Shown piece by piece: positions 55,739 to 64,000 of a stretch of DNA of 64,000 nt. The stretch covers positions 1-64,000 of the forward strand of contig JAFRRT010000014.1 in NCBI GenBank assembly GCA_017427945.1, written 5' to 3'. Under the pieces are notes generated by a model. That model did no database searches and had not been told where the DNA came from. It saw nothing but the letters and a program-made list of their open reading frames with translations. Within the stretch, counting starts at the first letter, position 1. Every line of letters begins with the position of its first letter. This DNA comes from Muribaculaceae bacterium (GTDB lineage: Bacteria; Bacteroidota; Bacteroidia; Bacteroidales; Muribaculaceae). The position numbers were made by a program, and so were the translations under genes.

Positions 55739-58700
55739 TTAGTTGAAGATGTACTTGATACCGATAGAAGCGTTCCAGCACTGACCTATGGCCTTGTTGG
55801 GAACGAAGGTCTTGGTGGTGCCATCGATAGAACTCGGGGTCGAGAAGGTGGGATAACCCTGTGCATCAACGCCCTCATACTTGAGGATGCGAGGATCGGA
55901 ACCAATCTCGGGGTTGAGATACTTGCTCACGCCCCAGCTGGAGTTGAACAGGTTGAGCACGTTCTTCACGTCGAGGAGCAGCTGCAGCGTGTGCTTAGCG
56001 CCACACACCTTCACCGAGAAGTCATGCTTGTAGCTCAAGTCAACACGGTGAACCCAGGGGTTGTAAACGCTGTAACCCTCGGCATACTCACCCTGATGCT
56101 TCTTCAGGTAGCTGTTGCCATGAACATAGTCCATGAAGCGACGCTTGTCACTCTCGCTGACGAAACGGAAGTCACCATTCTCTACCTCGGCATCGGTGGG
56201 GATGTAGAGGGCGTCATAGTTGTAACCGTCACCGTTCATGTCGTTGGCCATCATGTAAGAGTAGTTGTAACCACCGCGCCAGGTCTCATAAATGAGGCCG
56301 TAGTGGTTACCGCTGCGGTCATGACCAGTAGCCGACAGCACGAAGCGGTCGGGGGTCACATACTGTGAGTTGTGCAGCTTGATGTGGTTGGGACCCTCAC
56401 TGGTGGGAACATAGGTGAAGGCACTCTCGGCAGCCGAACCGGGCATACCAGTAACCTCCTTGCTCACCACGTGGGTGTAGGCAGCCATCAGGCTCAGCCA
56501 GTCGGTGGGACGGGCATTCAAGGTCACGTTGGCAGACCAACCATAACCACGGCTGGTGTTCTCAAGAACGAACGCCTTGGTAGCGGTGCGGAATCCGGCA
56601 GGATAGATGGGACGGTTGTCAGCACCGTTGAAGCGGGCGAAGCCTGCTACACTGGGAATACTCCAGTCACTGATGGTTACACCGTTGATGGTCTTGTTGA
56701 AGATACCTTCAATGGTGGCAGTGAAGGGGAAGGAAACGGGAATCGTGTAATCCAATGCTAAAGAGGTCTTCCAAACCATCGGCATCTTGAAGTCGGGATC
56801 AACAGCCGAAATCGAAGAAGGAACAGCACCCATGTCGGGGTTCACATCGCTGGGATAACCCATCGAGATGAGCTTGTTCTTCAGGGCCTCGATAGTGGCC
56901 TTGCCATTAGCATCGGTTACCAGACCGCCGGCAAACTCGCTCATGTCGGCATTCTTGCTGGTGAGCTGTGCCTGATACTGTACCAGACCACCGTTGGTGG
57001 GCATGTTGGTGAAGAACACCAAGGGGAGACGGCCCGAGAACAGACCAGAACCACCACGCAGCCTTAAGGTCTTGTTGCCAAGCACATCCCAAATGAAGCC
57101 CACACGGGGTTGAATAATCAGGTTGCTGTTGGGCCACTTGCCTGTATCGATGTGACGCACCTTGCCGTCGTGGTCATAATAGTCCAACGCGAGGATTGCG
57201 TTGTTGGTAATCAAGTCACCGTTGTTGAAGAACAGACCGTCAAGACGCAGACCGTAGGTCAGTTTGAAGCGGCGTGAGACGTTCCACTCGTCCTGTGCAT
57301 AGATACCGGCCTTATTGAACTGTACGCGTGCGGCAGGCTTGGTCTCGCCACCGTAACCGTAAGTCAAGCAGACAACATCGGGGATAGCGCCGTTGATGAA
57401 GTCATCAACGCTGTTGTAGCGGTAGTAACCCGTACCGTTACGCATGTACTGGTTGTCGGCCATCTGATGCTCAAATGACAAGCCACCCATGATTTTGTGG
57501 TTGCCGCGATACCAGGTGATATCGTCCTTGATGTTCCAGATGGTGTTGTGGACAGCGTTGTTCCAGGTGAACAACTCATAACCCAGCGCCATGTAGTTGT
57601 CGCGGTTGCCCTCATCGTCAACCATCGTGATGTCGATGAAGGGGAACTCATCAGAGTTGCTGGCACGCACGTCATCAAGCTTTGAGAATGTAGCCAGGAA
57701 CTGGTTCGACAGGTTGTCGCTCAAGCGGCTGTTCAAGTCGAGCGAGAAGGTGTGTACCAGGTTGTCCATGCCATACATCGAGTTGGCGAAGGAGAAGGAC
57801 TTCTGCGATACACGGGCACTTGCCATACGCGTTCCGCCGTCCATCGACGAAGCGTTGGGGTTCTGCCAGTAACGGTTCTTGGTATAGTTGTAGCGCAGAG
57901 CCACGTGATGATCCTGATTGATGTTCCAGTCCAAGCGGGCGAGCAACTTGTAGTTGTTCTCGTCGGCGGGGAAGCTGGTATACGAACCCGTGTCATAACC
58001 ATACTTGTTCTTTACAAATTCGCTCACGCGGGCCAGGTCGGCGAGCGTGGTGCGGGAGATGTACTGGTCGGGAACAGCTACACCATCGGACGAGGCACGC
58101 CAGCTGTTGACGATGGTCGGCTGCTTGGTCATTTCACCGTTAACGAAGAAGAAGAGTTTGTCCTTCACGATGGGGCCGCCCAGGGTGAAACCGTAGGTGG
58201 TCACCTGCATCTTCTCGCGGGCCTGACCAATCTGAGTGCGGTCAACAGCGTCACCACGCATGTTCTCGTTGCGGTGGAACCAGTAGGCACTGCCGCGGAA
58301 ATTGTTGGTACCGCTCTTGGTGATGGCATTAACACCACCGCCAATGAAGTTGGTTTGACGCACGTCATAAGGTGAGATCACCACCTGCATCTCCTCGATT
58401 GCCTCGATAGAGATGGGGTTACCGCCACCAGGCAGACTGCTGCTCAGACCGAAGTTGTTGTTGAAGTTGGCACCATCAACGGTGAAGTTGGCGGTACGTC
58501 CGTCCGTTCCGGCAAAGCTCATGCCGTTGCCGCCATAGGGCGACAGGCGCGTGATGTCCGTCAGACTGCGCGACACCGTAGGCAGGCTCGAAATCTGAGC
58601 GCTGTTGATGTTCGTTGCAGCACCGGTCTTCTCGGTCTGGAACTTACTGCCTACTCCAGTTACAACAACCTCACCCAGGGCATTGGCATCAACACTCATG

Positions 58701-59023
58701 TCGATGTCGAGGTTGTAGGTCTCAGCCAGTTCCAACGTCACATCCCTGACTTCACGAGGGCTGTAGCCGATGTAGCTCACCGACACCGTGTAAGGTCCAC
58801 CGGGACGCATACCTTGGATGGTGTAACGGCCATCGACGTTGGTCACAGCGTTGTACTTGGTGCCTGAAGGCGTGTGCAACGCGGTAATCGTCGCACCAAT
58901 CATCGCCTGCTGGTTTTCATCGGTCACAACACCCGACAAAGCTGATGTCGTCACCTGGGCACTTGCCGACAATGCTACGAAGAACATTGCCACTAATGCC
59001 ATTAACTTAACTGTTCTCAACAT
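55739..59023 (-). CDS. Oar-like TonB-dependent receptor
   Basis: A 1094-residue receptor with a signal peptide (to about 22). A carboxypeptidase-regulatory-like domain (about 25-110) has GVVTDENQQAMIGATITAL and VDGRYTIQGMRPGGPYTVSVSYIGY. The plug contains LGEVVVTG, TVDGANFNNNFG and EAIEEMQVVISPYDVRQTNFIGGGVNAITKSGTN, a phrase typical of the Oar/OmpA-like TonB receptors. The barrel fills the rest. It is the first gene of a pair with the BACON/OB lipoprotein and may import or anchor a polymer; the substrate is unknown. Confidence 0.88.
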   Translation of the reverse strand: MLRTVKLMALVAMFFVALSASAQVTTSALSGVVTDENQQAMIGATITALHTPSGTKYNAVTNVDGRYTIQGMRPGGPYTVSVSYIGYSPREVRDVTLELAETYNLDIDMSVDANALGEVVVTGVGSKFQTEKTGAATNINSAQISSLPTVSRSLTDITRLSPYGGNGMSFAGTDGRTANFTVDGANFNNNFGLSSSLPGGGNPISIEAIEEMQVVISPYDVRQTNFIGGGVNAITKSGTNNFRGSAYWFHRNENMRGDAVDRTQIGQAREKMQVTTYGFTLGGPIVKDKLFFFVNGEMTKQPTIVNSWRASSDGVAVPDQYISRTTLADLARVSEFVKNKYGYDTGSYTSFPADENNYKLLARLDWNINQDHHVALRYNYTKNRYWQNPNASSMDGGTRMASARVSQKSFSFANSMYGMDNLVHTFSLDLNSRLSDNLSNQFLATFSKLDDVRASNSDEFPFIDITMVDDEGNRDNYMALGYELFTWNNAVHNTIWNIKDDITWYRGNHKIMGGLSFEHQMADNQYMRNGTGYYRYNSVDDFINGAIPDVVCLTYGYGGETKPAARVQFNKAGIYAQDEWNVSRRFKLTYGLRLDGLFFNNGDLITNNAILALDYYDHDGKVRHIDTGKWPNSNLIIQPRVGFIWDVLGNKTLRLRGGSGLFSGRLPLVFFTNMPTNGGLVQYQAQLTSKNADMSEFAGGLVTDANGKATIEALKNKLISMGYPSDVNPDMGAVPSSISAVDPDFKMPMVWKTSLALDYTIPVSFPFTATIEGIFNKTINGVTISDWSIPSVAGFARFNGADNRPIYPAGFRTATKAFVLENTSRGYGWSANVTLNARPTDWLSLMAAYTHVVSKEVTGMPGSAAESAFTYVPTSEGPNHIKLHNSQYVTPDRFVLSATGHDRSGNHYGLIYETWRGGYNYSYMMANDMNGDGYNYDALYIPTDAEVENGDFRFVSESDKRRFMDYVHGNSYLKKHQGEYAEGYSVYNPWVHRVDLSYKHDFSVKVCGAKHTLQLLLDVKNVLNLFNSSWGVSKYLNPEIGSDPRILKYEGVDAQGYPTFSTPSSIDGTTKTFVPNKAIGQCWNASIGIKYIFN

Positions 59024-59095
59024 AGTTAAATCAGTTTTTGAATTGATGATTAAAAGTGATTAATAATTATTGTATAAAAATTGATTTACTACCGT

Positions 59096-59141
59096 AAAAA
59101 AATGCGCCACATTAGCGGGCACTCTCCCATCTAATGCGGCG
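59096..59141 (-). terminator. terminator inside the leader of the Oar-like receptor
   Basis: On the minus strand CGCCGCATTAG (59141-59131) pairs with CTAATGTGGCG (59115-59105), followed by CAT and a seven-T run. It lies between the promoter at 59271 and the start codon at 59023, so it can stop transcription before the gene, as in an attenuator. Confidence 0.7.
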
Positions 59142-59264
59142 TTTCTTTGGCTGGCACTCCTGTCCTGCAGCGGCTTGTAGAACTGCCTGGCAGCATCTCC
59201 GCTACAAACTATCTTAAAAGGTATGCCAAATTGATGCATAAACATCTTGGATAATCTCCTGAAA
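59142..59264 (-). promoter_or_regulatory. structured leader upstream of the terminator, possible riboswitch or attenuator
   Basis: The roughly 120 bases between the predicted transcription start and the leader terminator can fold. TTGTAG/CTACAA (59202-59207 with 59175-59180) encloses a CTGCC/GGCAG mini-stem, with flanking CCGC/GCGG pairs. No known riboswitch core (for example cobalamin or TPP) is recognisable. The region also contains a short open frame that does not look like a protein. Confidence 0.35.
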
Positions 59265-59270
59265 ACTGGT

Positions 59271-59302
59271 GCAAAGGTAAGCATATTTCCCCGCTCCACC
59301 AA
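59271..59302 (-). promoter_or_regulatory. promoter of the Oar-like receptor operon
   Basis: On the minus strand TTG (59300-59302) and TACCTTTGC (59271-59279) are 20 bases apart. The predicted leader of about 240 bases is far longer than others in the window. Confidence 0.6.
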
Positions 59303-59387
59303 CAAGAAAACGAAAGAATTATTAACAACCTACCTACTTTAACATATTCTACCAAAAACCGTAGGTTGCAAATACTTTGTAAATCAA

Positions 59388-59417
59388 GCGGGTGCCAACC
59401 TTTGGCACCCGCTTTTC
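59388..59417. terminator. terminator after the Ig-like dockerin gene
   Basis: GCGGGTGCC (59388-59396) pairs with GGCACCCGC (59404-59412); TTTT follows on the plus strand, while the minus-strand run is weak (TTGATTT). It lies about 55 bases past the stop of the 587-residue gene. Confidence 0.65.
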
Positions 59418-59467
59418 AATTCACCACTGATGAGCGTGGATATTTTACTCGAGCTTGTTTCTTTGTC

Positions 59468-61231
59468 TTAATTATTACCTAACAACACGTCAATGAGTGA
59501 TGTGACATCGGCGATGGTGACATTGCCGTCCTCGTTCACGTCACTTCCCGGATGCAGGAGAATCTCCAAATCATTGAGCAGAATGCCGTCAATCAGGCGA
59601 GTCACGTCGGCGATGCTCCAAACAGTCTCCTCGCAGTCGAACAACTGACCGTCAGTGTAGGACAGCACATTGTCGATGAATACATCACTTGACCACACGC
59701 CTTGACCATTGCCAAAGGTGGTCTGTCCCCAGGTGAGGGATTCCTCAGTCGCTTTACCCTTGACACCGCGGTACCTGTGAGGATAGGTCACCACCGAAAT
59801 CATCGGTTCGGCCTCAGGCTGAGTGGAGCGATAGTAAGTGTAATTGTACCAGTTTATGCCGTCATCACTGTAGTTGCATTGCTGCCAAGGCCATTCAAAG
59901 AAGCCATTATCGAGCACCATCGTGTTGGCTCCACCCATGTTGTAAAGGTTCCAGACCTTGACCGTGTTTTCTTGCTGCTGAATATACACAGGAGCATTAC
60001 CTACTATTGAATAGTTAAGCATCGGCTCCGCAGTTCCAGGATCGGGCTCAAGGGGTCTGTCATACCTGTGGACGCCGTTGGGCTCTGCCAACAGCACGTT
60101 GCGATAAAGCTTGGAATAAGATGTCGTATCAGTCGAAATCACATGATTGAGCAATCCATAGGTGACTATGACAATCTTCTCGGTCTCAATGATAAAGCCA
60201 TCGAAAGCGATGGAGCCGTCTTCGGCGATGGTTCCAGTGATGATACCAGGCTGAGCATTTTGACCGCCCAAGGTCTCATCACACTTGAGGACATAGCGCG
60301 TCTGGGTTGTGGTGTTATCCTGGCCCGATGACGTGGTGCTCTGCGTAGAATTCTCGTAAAGCGTCGCCGTCATATTGTCATAATCAAGATCAATGCTCAA
60401 GAGGTTGTCAAACTCGTTCAACGTCAATGTGTTGCCACTCATCATACCCGATAACGACAAGCCACACTCCGAGGGCTCAGATAAAGCCATCCCACCACTG
60501 CCTTCATCGGTCAGGTCATAGACCTCACCCATCAAGATGCGGTTTTGGAACGTCAGCAGGTTTCTTGCCCTGCCATATAGCGTGATGACCACATCATTGG
60601 CATAATGGCTCCACAACGTGACCGTTGCGGTGTCACAGCCCGATTGGCGAGGCTGATAGCTCACCGTCACTGTCGAAGTGCCCATCGCCTCATCATAGGG
60701 GATGCTCACCTTGTCAATGGCAAAAGCCTGATGATCCGGGTCGCCCTCAAGATCCAGCCAGATGCCTTCTTCCAGGTTGCTGCCCATGACGGTGAACGTC
60801 GCAGTTGCCAGGCCATCGACCTCACAATTCAGGTGCAGCGAGGTGGGGCTTGCCGTGATGGAGGGAGGTTCCTCGCCCACGCCGAACAATTGGACCACTT
60901 GGGACACCTCGCCAGACGTAATCCAGATATTTGCGCCAAATTCCCCGACTTCCTGCGGCTTGAAATACACTTTCACCACAGCCCCGTCAAACGCCTCATG
61001 GACTGAGATGGTTGTCTTGTCCATCGAGAAGGCAAAGTCATCACCAAACATCGTGAGCGTCAAGTTCTGGGTCAGGTTTTCGCCATAAACTGTGAACGTG
61101 CGATAATATGTACGCCCGGGATAGCACTCAAAGGTCAACCGTTGGGGACTCACGCTCAATCTGGGTGCTGCCCATGCGGGCAATGCCATGAGAAGCACAA
61201 AAAACAATAAAGTTAACTTTTTCATTTTCAA
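59468..61231 (-). CDS. secreted protein with Ig-like repeats and dockerin-like tail
   Basis: A 587-residue secreted protein with a signal peptide (MKMKKLTLLFFVLLMALPAWA). It has two or more Ig-like repeats of about 100 residues (from SPQRLTFECYPG and SPTSLHLNCEVDG), then a mixed beta region. The C-terminal dockerin-like repeats read WSIADVTRLIDGILL and DVNEDGNVTIADVTSLIDVLL. The tail is shared with the LRR protein and the amylase of this window. It has no catalytic motif and may be a surface adhesin or scaffold partner. Confidence 0.75.
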   Translation of the reverse strand: MKMKKLTLLFFVLLMALPAWAAPRLSVSPQRLTFECYPGRTYYRTFTVYGENLTQNLTLTMFGDDFAFSMDKTTISVHEAFDGAVVKVYFKPQEVGEFGANIWITSGEVSQVVQLFGVGEEPPSITASPTSLHLNCEVDGLATATFTVMGSNLEEGIWLDLEGDPDHQAFAIDKVSIPYDEAMGTSTVTVSYQPRQSGCDTATVTLWSHYANDVVITLYGRARNLLTFQNRILMGEVYDLTDEGSGGMALSEPSECGLSLSGMMSGNTLTLNEFDNLLSIDLDYDNMTATLYENSTQSTTSSGQDNTTTQTRYVLKCDETLGGQNAQPGIITGTIAEDGSIAFDGFIIETEKIVIVTYGLLNHVISTDTTSYSKLYRNVLLAEPNGVHRYDRPLEPDPGTAEPMLNYSIVGNAPVYIQQQENTVKVWNLYNMGGANTMVLDNGFFEWPWQQCNYSDDGINWYNYTYYRSTQPEAEPMISVVTYPHRYRGVKGKATEESLTWGQTTFGNGQGVWSSDVFIDNVLSYTDGQLFDCEETVWSIADVTRLIDGILLNDLEILLHPGSDVNEDGNVTIADVTSLIDVLLGNN

Positions 61232-61275
61232 TAAGTTTAAGTTGATTTATATTAATACTTCATTCGAATAAAAGA

Positions 61276-61407
61276 TTATTCTGAAAAGATTCTATTTAAA
61301 ATCATGTTGGCGTCGGCAATATTTACCTCGCCGTCGCCATTCACGTCGGCACGACCATCGGTTTGATCGTTACCACCAAGGATGATATTCAGAAATATTC
61401 GACTCAT
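61276..61407 (-). pseudogene. orphan dockerin-like fragment
   Basis: This 43-residue frame ends GRADVNGDGEVNIADANMILNRIF, a single dockerin-like calcium repeat with its following helix. It has no signal peptide, and the open frame runs only about 20 codons further upstream before a stop. It looks like the surviving 3' end of a lost or truncated gene of the same type as its neighbours. The 325-base gap around it holds nothing else I can support. Confidence 0.55.
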
Positions 61408-61556
61408 CTCGCGGTAAAAATAAAAAGTTATAATATCATCCAAGCAAAAATAAATTTGCCTACAAAATTACTAACTGTTTTCCATATAAGCAAGACATAC
61501 AGTGGTTTTATCAGCAATTTATTCCCCCACCAAGCATGCCATCAAAAGAATCGTCC

Positions 61557-62126
61557 CTATTTCCCCTTGACGCGGTCAGGGTGCTGGGCGATGAAGGCTT
61601 TCCAGGATTTGGTGCCCTTGCCCGTGAAGGGCTTTTGGCGCTCATAGAAATGGCACAGGGCGGCAGCCAGGGCATCGGTAGCGTCGAGCAAGTCGGGCAT
61701 CTTTTCCTCATCGATGCCGAGGATACGTTGCAGCATCATCGCTACCTGCTCCTTGCTGGCGGCGCCGTTGCCTGTGATGGCCATTTTGATCTTGCGCGGT
61801 TCATACTCGGTGATGGGAATTTCGCGGTTCAGGGCAGCGACCATCGCCACGCCCTGAGCCCGGCCCAACTTGAGCATCGATTGTACGTTCTTGCCATAAA
61901 ACGGTGCTTCAATGGCCATTTCATCGGGCAGATAGGCCTCGATGACACCGCTCAAGCGTTCATAGATGTGACGCAGGCGCATGTAGTGGTCCTCCATGCG
62001 GTCGAGCTTAATCACCCCCATGACGATGAGTTGGGGCTTCTTGGCATTAACCCCCAACAAAGCATAACCCATGACATTGGTTCCCGGGTCGATGCCGATG
62101 ATGATATTTTCCCAATCCTTTGCCAT
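61557..62126 (-). CDS. ruvC: Holliday junction resolvase RuvC
   Basis: A 189-residue RuvC, which cuts Holliday junctions during recombination and repair. The catalytic acids are visible: Asp13 in [12 protein letters not shown], Glu in [11 protein letters not shown] and the pair in [18 protein letters not shown] start at the ATG at 62124-62126 (MAKDWEN) because the promoter lies at 62138-62170, and the longer frame would begin upstream of transcription. The expected mRNA leader is only about five bases. It is a single gene. Confidence 0.96.
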   Translation of the reverse strand: MAKDWENIIIGIDPGTNVMGYALLGVNAKKPQLIVMGVIKLDRMEDHYMRLRHIYERLSGVIEAYLPDEMAIEAPFYGKNVQSMLKLGRAQGVAMVAALNREIPITEYEPRKIKMAITGNGAASKEQVAMMLQRILGIDEEKMPDLLDATDALAAALCHFYERQKPFTGKGTKSWKAFIAQHPDRVKGK

Positions 62127-62137
62127 CAAGTATGGGT

Positions 62138-62170
62138 GCAAAATTAAAACATTTTCGCTACTTCACCAAA
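62138..62170 (-). promoter_or_regulatory. promoter of ruvC
   Basis: On the minus strand TTTG (62167-62170) and TAATTTTGC (62138-62146) are exactly 20 bases apart, a full match. It predicts a start near 62131 and an almost leaderless transcript. Confidence 0.65.
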
Positions 62171-62211
62171 GAAAATCCGGGCCTGGACACTTTCTTGTGC
62201 CCAAGCCCGGA
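62167..62211 (-). terminator. terminator of the amylase gene, touching the ruvC promoter
   Basis: TCCGGGC (62176-62182) pairs with GCCCGGA (62205-62211), with inner TGG/CCA and CAC/GTG. On the minus strand TTTTCTTTGG follows, and its final TTTG is also the -33 element of ruvC. Confidence 0.7.
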
Positions 62212-62234
62212 AAAATCATGTCTCTTACCGCTAA

Positions 62235-64000
62235 TTACCAGCTGCCAGTCAACAGGCGGTCGATGAGTGCTGTCACATCGGAAATCGTGACGTGGCTATC
62301 CTGGTTGCAGTCGGCATTCTCCACGCTGATGCTCTGGGCATTGCCCGACAGCAGATAATCGATGAGTGCTGTCACATCGGCGATATTGATGTCACCGTCC
62401 TTGTTCACGTCACCTCGCACAACAATGATTGGCTCGGTCCACCTATCAACAACAAGCACGCTGTTTGTGAGGTAGAATGTCAGGTTATACTTGCCGACAG
62501 GGATTCTGAAGGCATTGGAGCCGGGCACAACAGGCAGCTCAGTACCCAGACGAGCCTCATTGATGAGGAAGTTGTTGGAGGTAGCACCCATACGGTCGGC
62601 CTCGATGTCATTCCACGTCTGGCCCAGCGACTTGGAGAAGCTGAAGTAGCTGTAACCGCCATAGGGGTCAACAAAGTCGATGGTAGCGGTATATTTCTCG
62701 CCGTTGGTGGTGGTCATCTGTACACCGTTGTTGGGAGCCCAACCTGTGGTGTTGATATTACCCAGCACATAGACAGTGCTGAAGCTTGCCGAACCCATGC
62801 CGGCATAGCGCTCGGTCACGTCGATATAAGTGTCGGCTGCGGTATAGTTCAATCCTGTCAAATCGCTGTTGGGATAGATGAAATAGGAGTCGCGCGTTAC
62901 ATCGATAACCGAGGTCTGATTCTCAAATCCCCACTCGCCGGTGTTGAAGACGAGGCTCAATTGGTCGGCATCGACATGCAGACAGTACCACTCGATGTCA
63001 TTGACGGTCACCTTGTCCAGGCTGCTGATGGCCTTGCCGGGCCAGCTGCTGCCGGTCACGCTACCCTCGCTGGTCCATGCCCATACATAAGCATCGGCCA
63101 ACGAAGTCTTCACGTACACGTTGATACCCGTTGTGGCGGCATCGGTGATGGTATAAACATAGGACTCGATATTCTCGACCTGATTGCCGTTGAGGACACC
63201 CACCTTGAGGGTGGTGTTCTCGGTAAAGGTCATTGCAGTAGAAGCCGTCAACGTGGCGCTGGCGGTAGTGGGAACGCTGCCGTCGGTGGTATAGACGAGC
63301 GTCGTGCCAGTGGCACTGGGAGCCACGGTAAGGGTTACGCTGCCCACATAGTTGCCGGCAGCCTTGCTCACAACGGGATAACCCAAGATGCGGCCGTCCT
63401 TGCCCACATGCTTCCAGTCGATACCGTTGCTGATGAACAGGTTGTAAGCGTCACCGCCCTGCACCAGGGTGTAGCCTGAAGGCGTGCCGTTCATGACGGC
63501 ATAGCCCACCTGCAAGTACAGGTTGCCGCGGGTACCCTGGGTTTCCAGGATGTATCCGCCATTGCTCTCCTGCTGAGTGAGAATTGCACTCTGGTTGTGG
63601 ATGCCGGCGGCACGGCGGGCCTTAATGCAGTTGTTGATCTCGTTGGTATAGACGTTATAGTGCTTGTAGAAAATACACGGTGTGCCGGGCATCGCCAGGA
63701 TAAAGGCGTTGGCGGGCATGACGTTGGTCTTCAAGCAGTCATAGTTGGTGTTTTGGCCAGTGTCATGATTGTCGACAAAGGTCACCGAGTAGCGCTGATA
63801 GTTGGGGTCGGCGGCAAGGCCCTTATCATTCAGGGCGCTCCAGGTGCCACCGGCAAAAGCATGCTGCATCGGGTATTTCAACGAGAAGTCGAAGACAGCG
63901 CTCTGGATGCGGTTGTTCTGCTTGGTCTCGTTAAGCCACCAGCGCAGCGTCTCGGCGTTGCCGTCCCAGTACTCACCCACCGAGAACGTGGGCTGTGAAG
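62235..64000 (-). CDS. GH13 alpha-amylase with starch-binding and dockerin-like modules, 3' part
   Basis: The gene runs off the window end, so the N-terminus is missing; the visible part is 588 residues. It begins in the catalytic domain with SVGEYWDG, whose Glu is the GH13 acid-base residue, and then FVDNHDTG, whose Asp stabilises the transition state. After the barrel come a chitobiase-like C-terminal domain (TTLVYTTDGSVPT), a starch-binding module of the CBM26 type (VYVKTSLADAYVWAW..WPG), a SusE/F-like beta domain (VYVLGNINTTGWAP) and two dockerin-like repeats (DVNKDGDINIADVTALIDYLL). It should cut starch-like glucans at the cell surface or outside. Confidence 0.9.
   Translation of the reverse strand, partial: SQPTFSVGEYWDGNAETLRWWLNETKQNNRIQSAVFDFSLKYPMQHAFAGGTWSALNDKGLAADPNYQRYSVTFVDNHDTGQNTNYDCLKTNVMPANAFILAMPGTPCIFYKHYNVYTNEINNCIKARRAAGIHNQSAILTQQESNGGYILETQGTRGNLYLQVGYAVMNGTPSGYTLVQGGDAYNLFISNGIDWKHVGKDGRILGYPVVSKAAGNYVGSVTLTVAPSATGTTLVYTTDGSVPTTASATLTASTAMTFTENTTLKVGVLNGNQVENIESYVYTITDAATTGINVYVKTSLADAYVWAWTSEGSVTGSSWPGKAISSLDKVTVNDIEWYCLHVDADQLSLVFNTGEWGFENQTSVIDVTRDSYFIYPNSDLTGLNYTAADTYIDVTERYAGMGSASFSTVYVLGNINTTGWAPNNGVQMTTTNGEKYTATIDFVDPYGGYSYFSFSKSLGQTWNDIEADRMGATSNNFLINEARLGTELPVVPGSNAFRIPVGKYNLTFYLTNSVLVVDRWTEPIIVVRGDVNKDGDINIADVTALIDYLLSGNAQSISVENADCNQDSHVTISDVTALIDRLLTGSW

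Noticed and set aside
59142-59264. Cobalamin or TPP riboswitch in the receptor leader
   Set aside because: The conserved cores of these classes could not be found; only generic stems and the terminator are visible.
59060-59305. An 81-codon frame in the leader of the Oar-like receptor
   Set aside because: It begins upstream of the predicted promoter and runs across the terminator hairpin, and its sequence has no recognisable feature. An internal 61-codon start remains a remote possibility as a leader peptide.

Overview
This window is a stretch of a Bacteroidales chromosome, from a gut-type lineage such as Muribaculaceae or Prevotellaceae; the exact genus cannot be read from it. The evidence is phylum-specific promoters (TAnnTTTGC at -7, often with TTG or TTTG exactly 20 bases upstream), TonB-dependent receptors, BACON-domain lipoproteins, a type IX secretion tail, and secreted proteins ending in dockerin-like repeats. 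I saw no tRNA, rRNA, CRISPR array or insertion sequence.

Layout. 1-625: the end of the rpmI-rplT ribosomal protein operon. 768-1376: a small secreted protein. 1446-7380: a five-gene tripartite efflux system (TolC-like channel, HlyD-like lipoprotein adaptor, double ABC ATPase, two permeases), divergent from an AraC-family regulator (7538-8428). 8499-11739: the arginine deiminase operon arcA-arcB-arcC. 11965-12236: a promoter, a structured intergenic stretch and a terminator, read as a candidate small RNA. 12260-13826: a BadF-type sugar kinase and an Hsp20 chaperone. 14112-19403: three genes for cell-wall amidases and beta-propellers, the same two domains being fused in one protein and split over two genes in the other copy. 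19640-22219: a large cysteine-rich leucine-rich-repeat protein with a dockerin-like tail.

22492-39642 is the centrepiece. About 17 kb on one strand carries nuoA-nuoB-nuoCD-nuoH, then the complete F1Fo ATP synthase set atpD-C-B-E-F-H-A-G, then nuoI-J-K-L-M-N. The ATP synthase operon therefore sits inside the Complex I operon, with no visible terminator at either junction. A good promoter and a folded leader lie in front of nuoA. NuoE, NuoF and NuoG are not encoded here, so the Complex I lacks the NADH-input module at this locus.

40054-44714: an ECF sigma factor / anti-sigma-like / Spy-like protein operon, a CPBP membrane protease and three small lipoprotein genes. 44827-50427: a 1866-residue alpha-2-macroglobulin-like protein with a segment that resembles a SusC plug. 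50789-51709: a membrane protein with a small winged-helix regulator. 51827-54064: a TonB-dependent receptor. 54196-59023: an Oar-like TonB receptor with a BACON/OB-fold lipoprotein, preceded by a long leader that contains a terminator. 59468-64000: an Ig-like secreted protein with a dockerin-like tail, an orphan dockerin-like fragment, ruvC, and a multidomain GH13 amylase that runs off the window end.

The genes together suggest a fermentative or anaerobically respiring gut bacterium that makes ATP through a respiratory chain and arginine catabolism and carries many cell-surface binding and degradative proteins.
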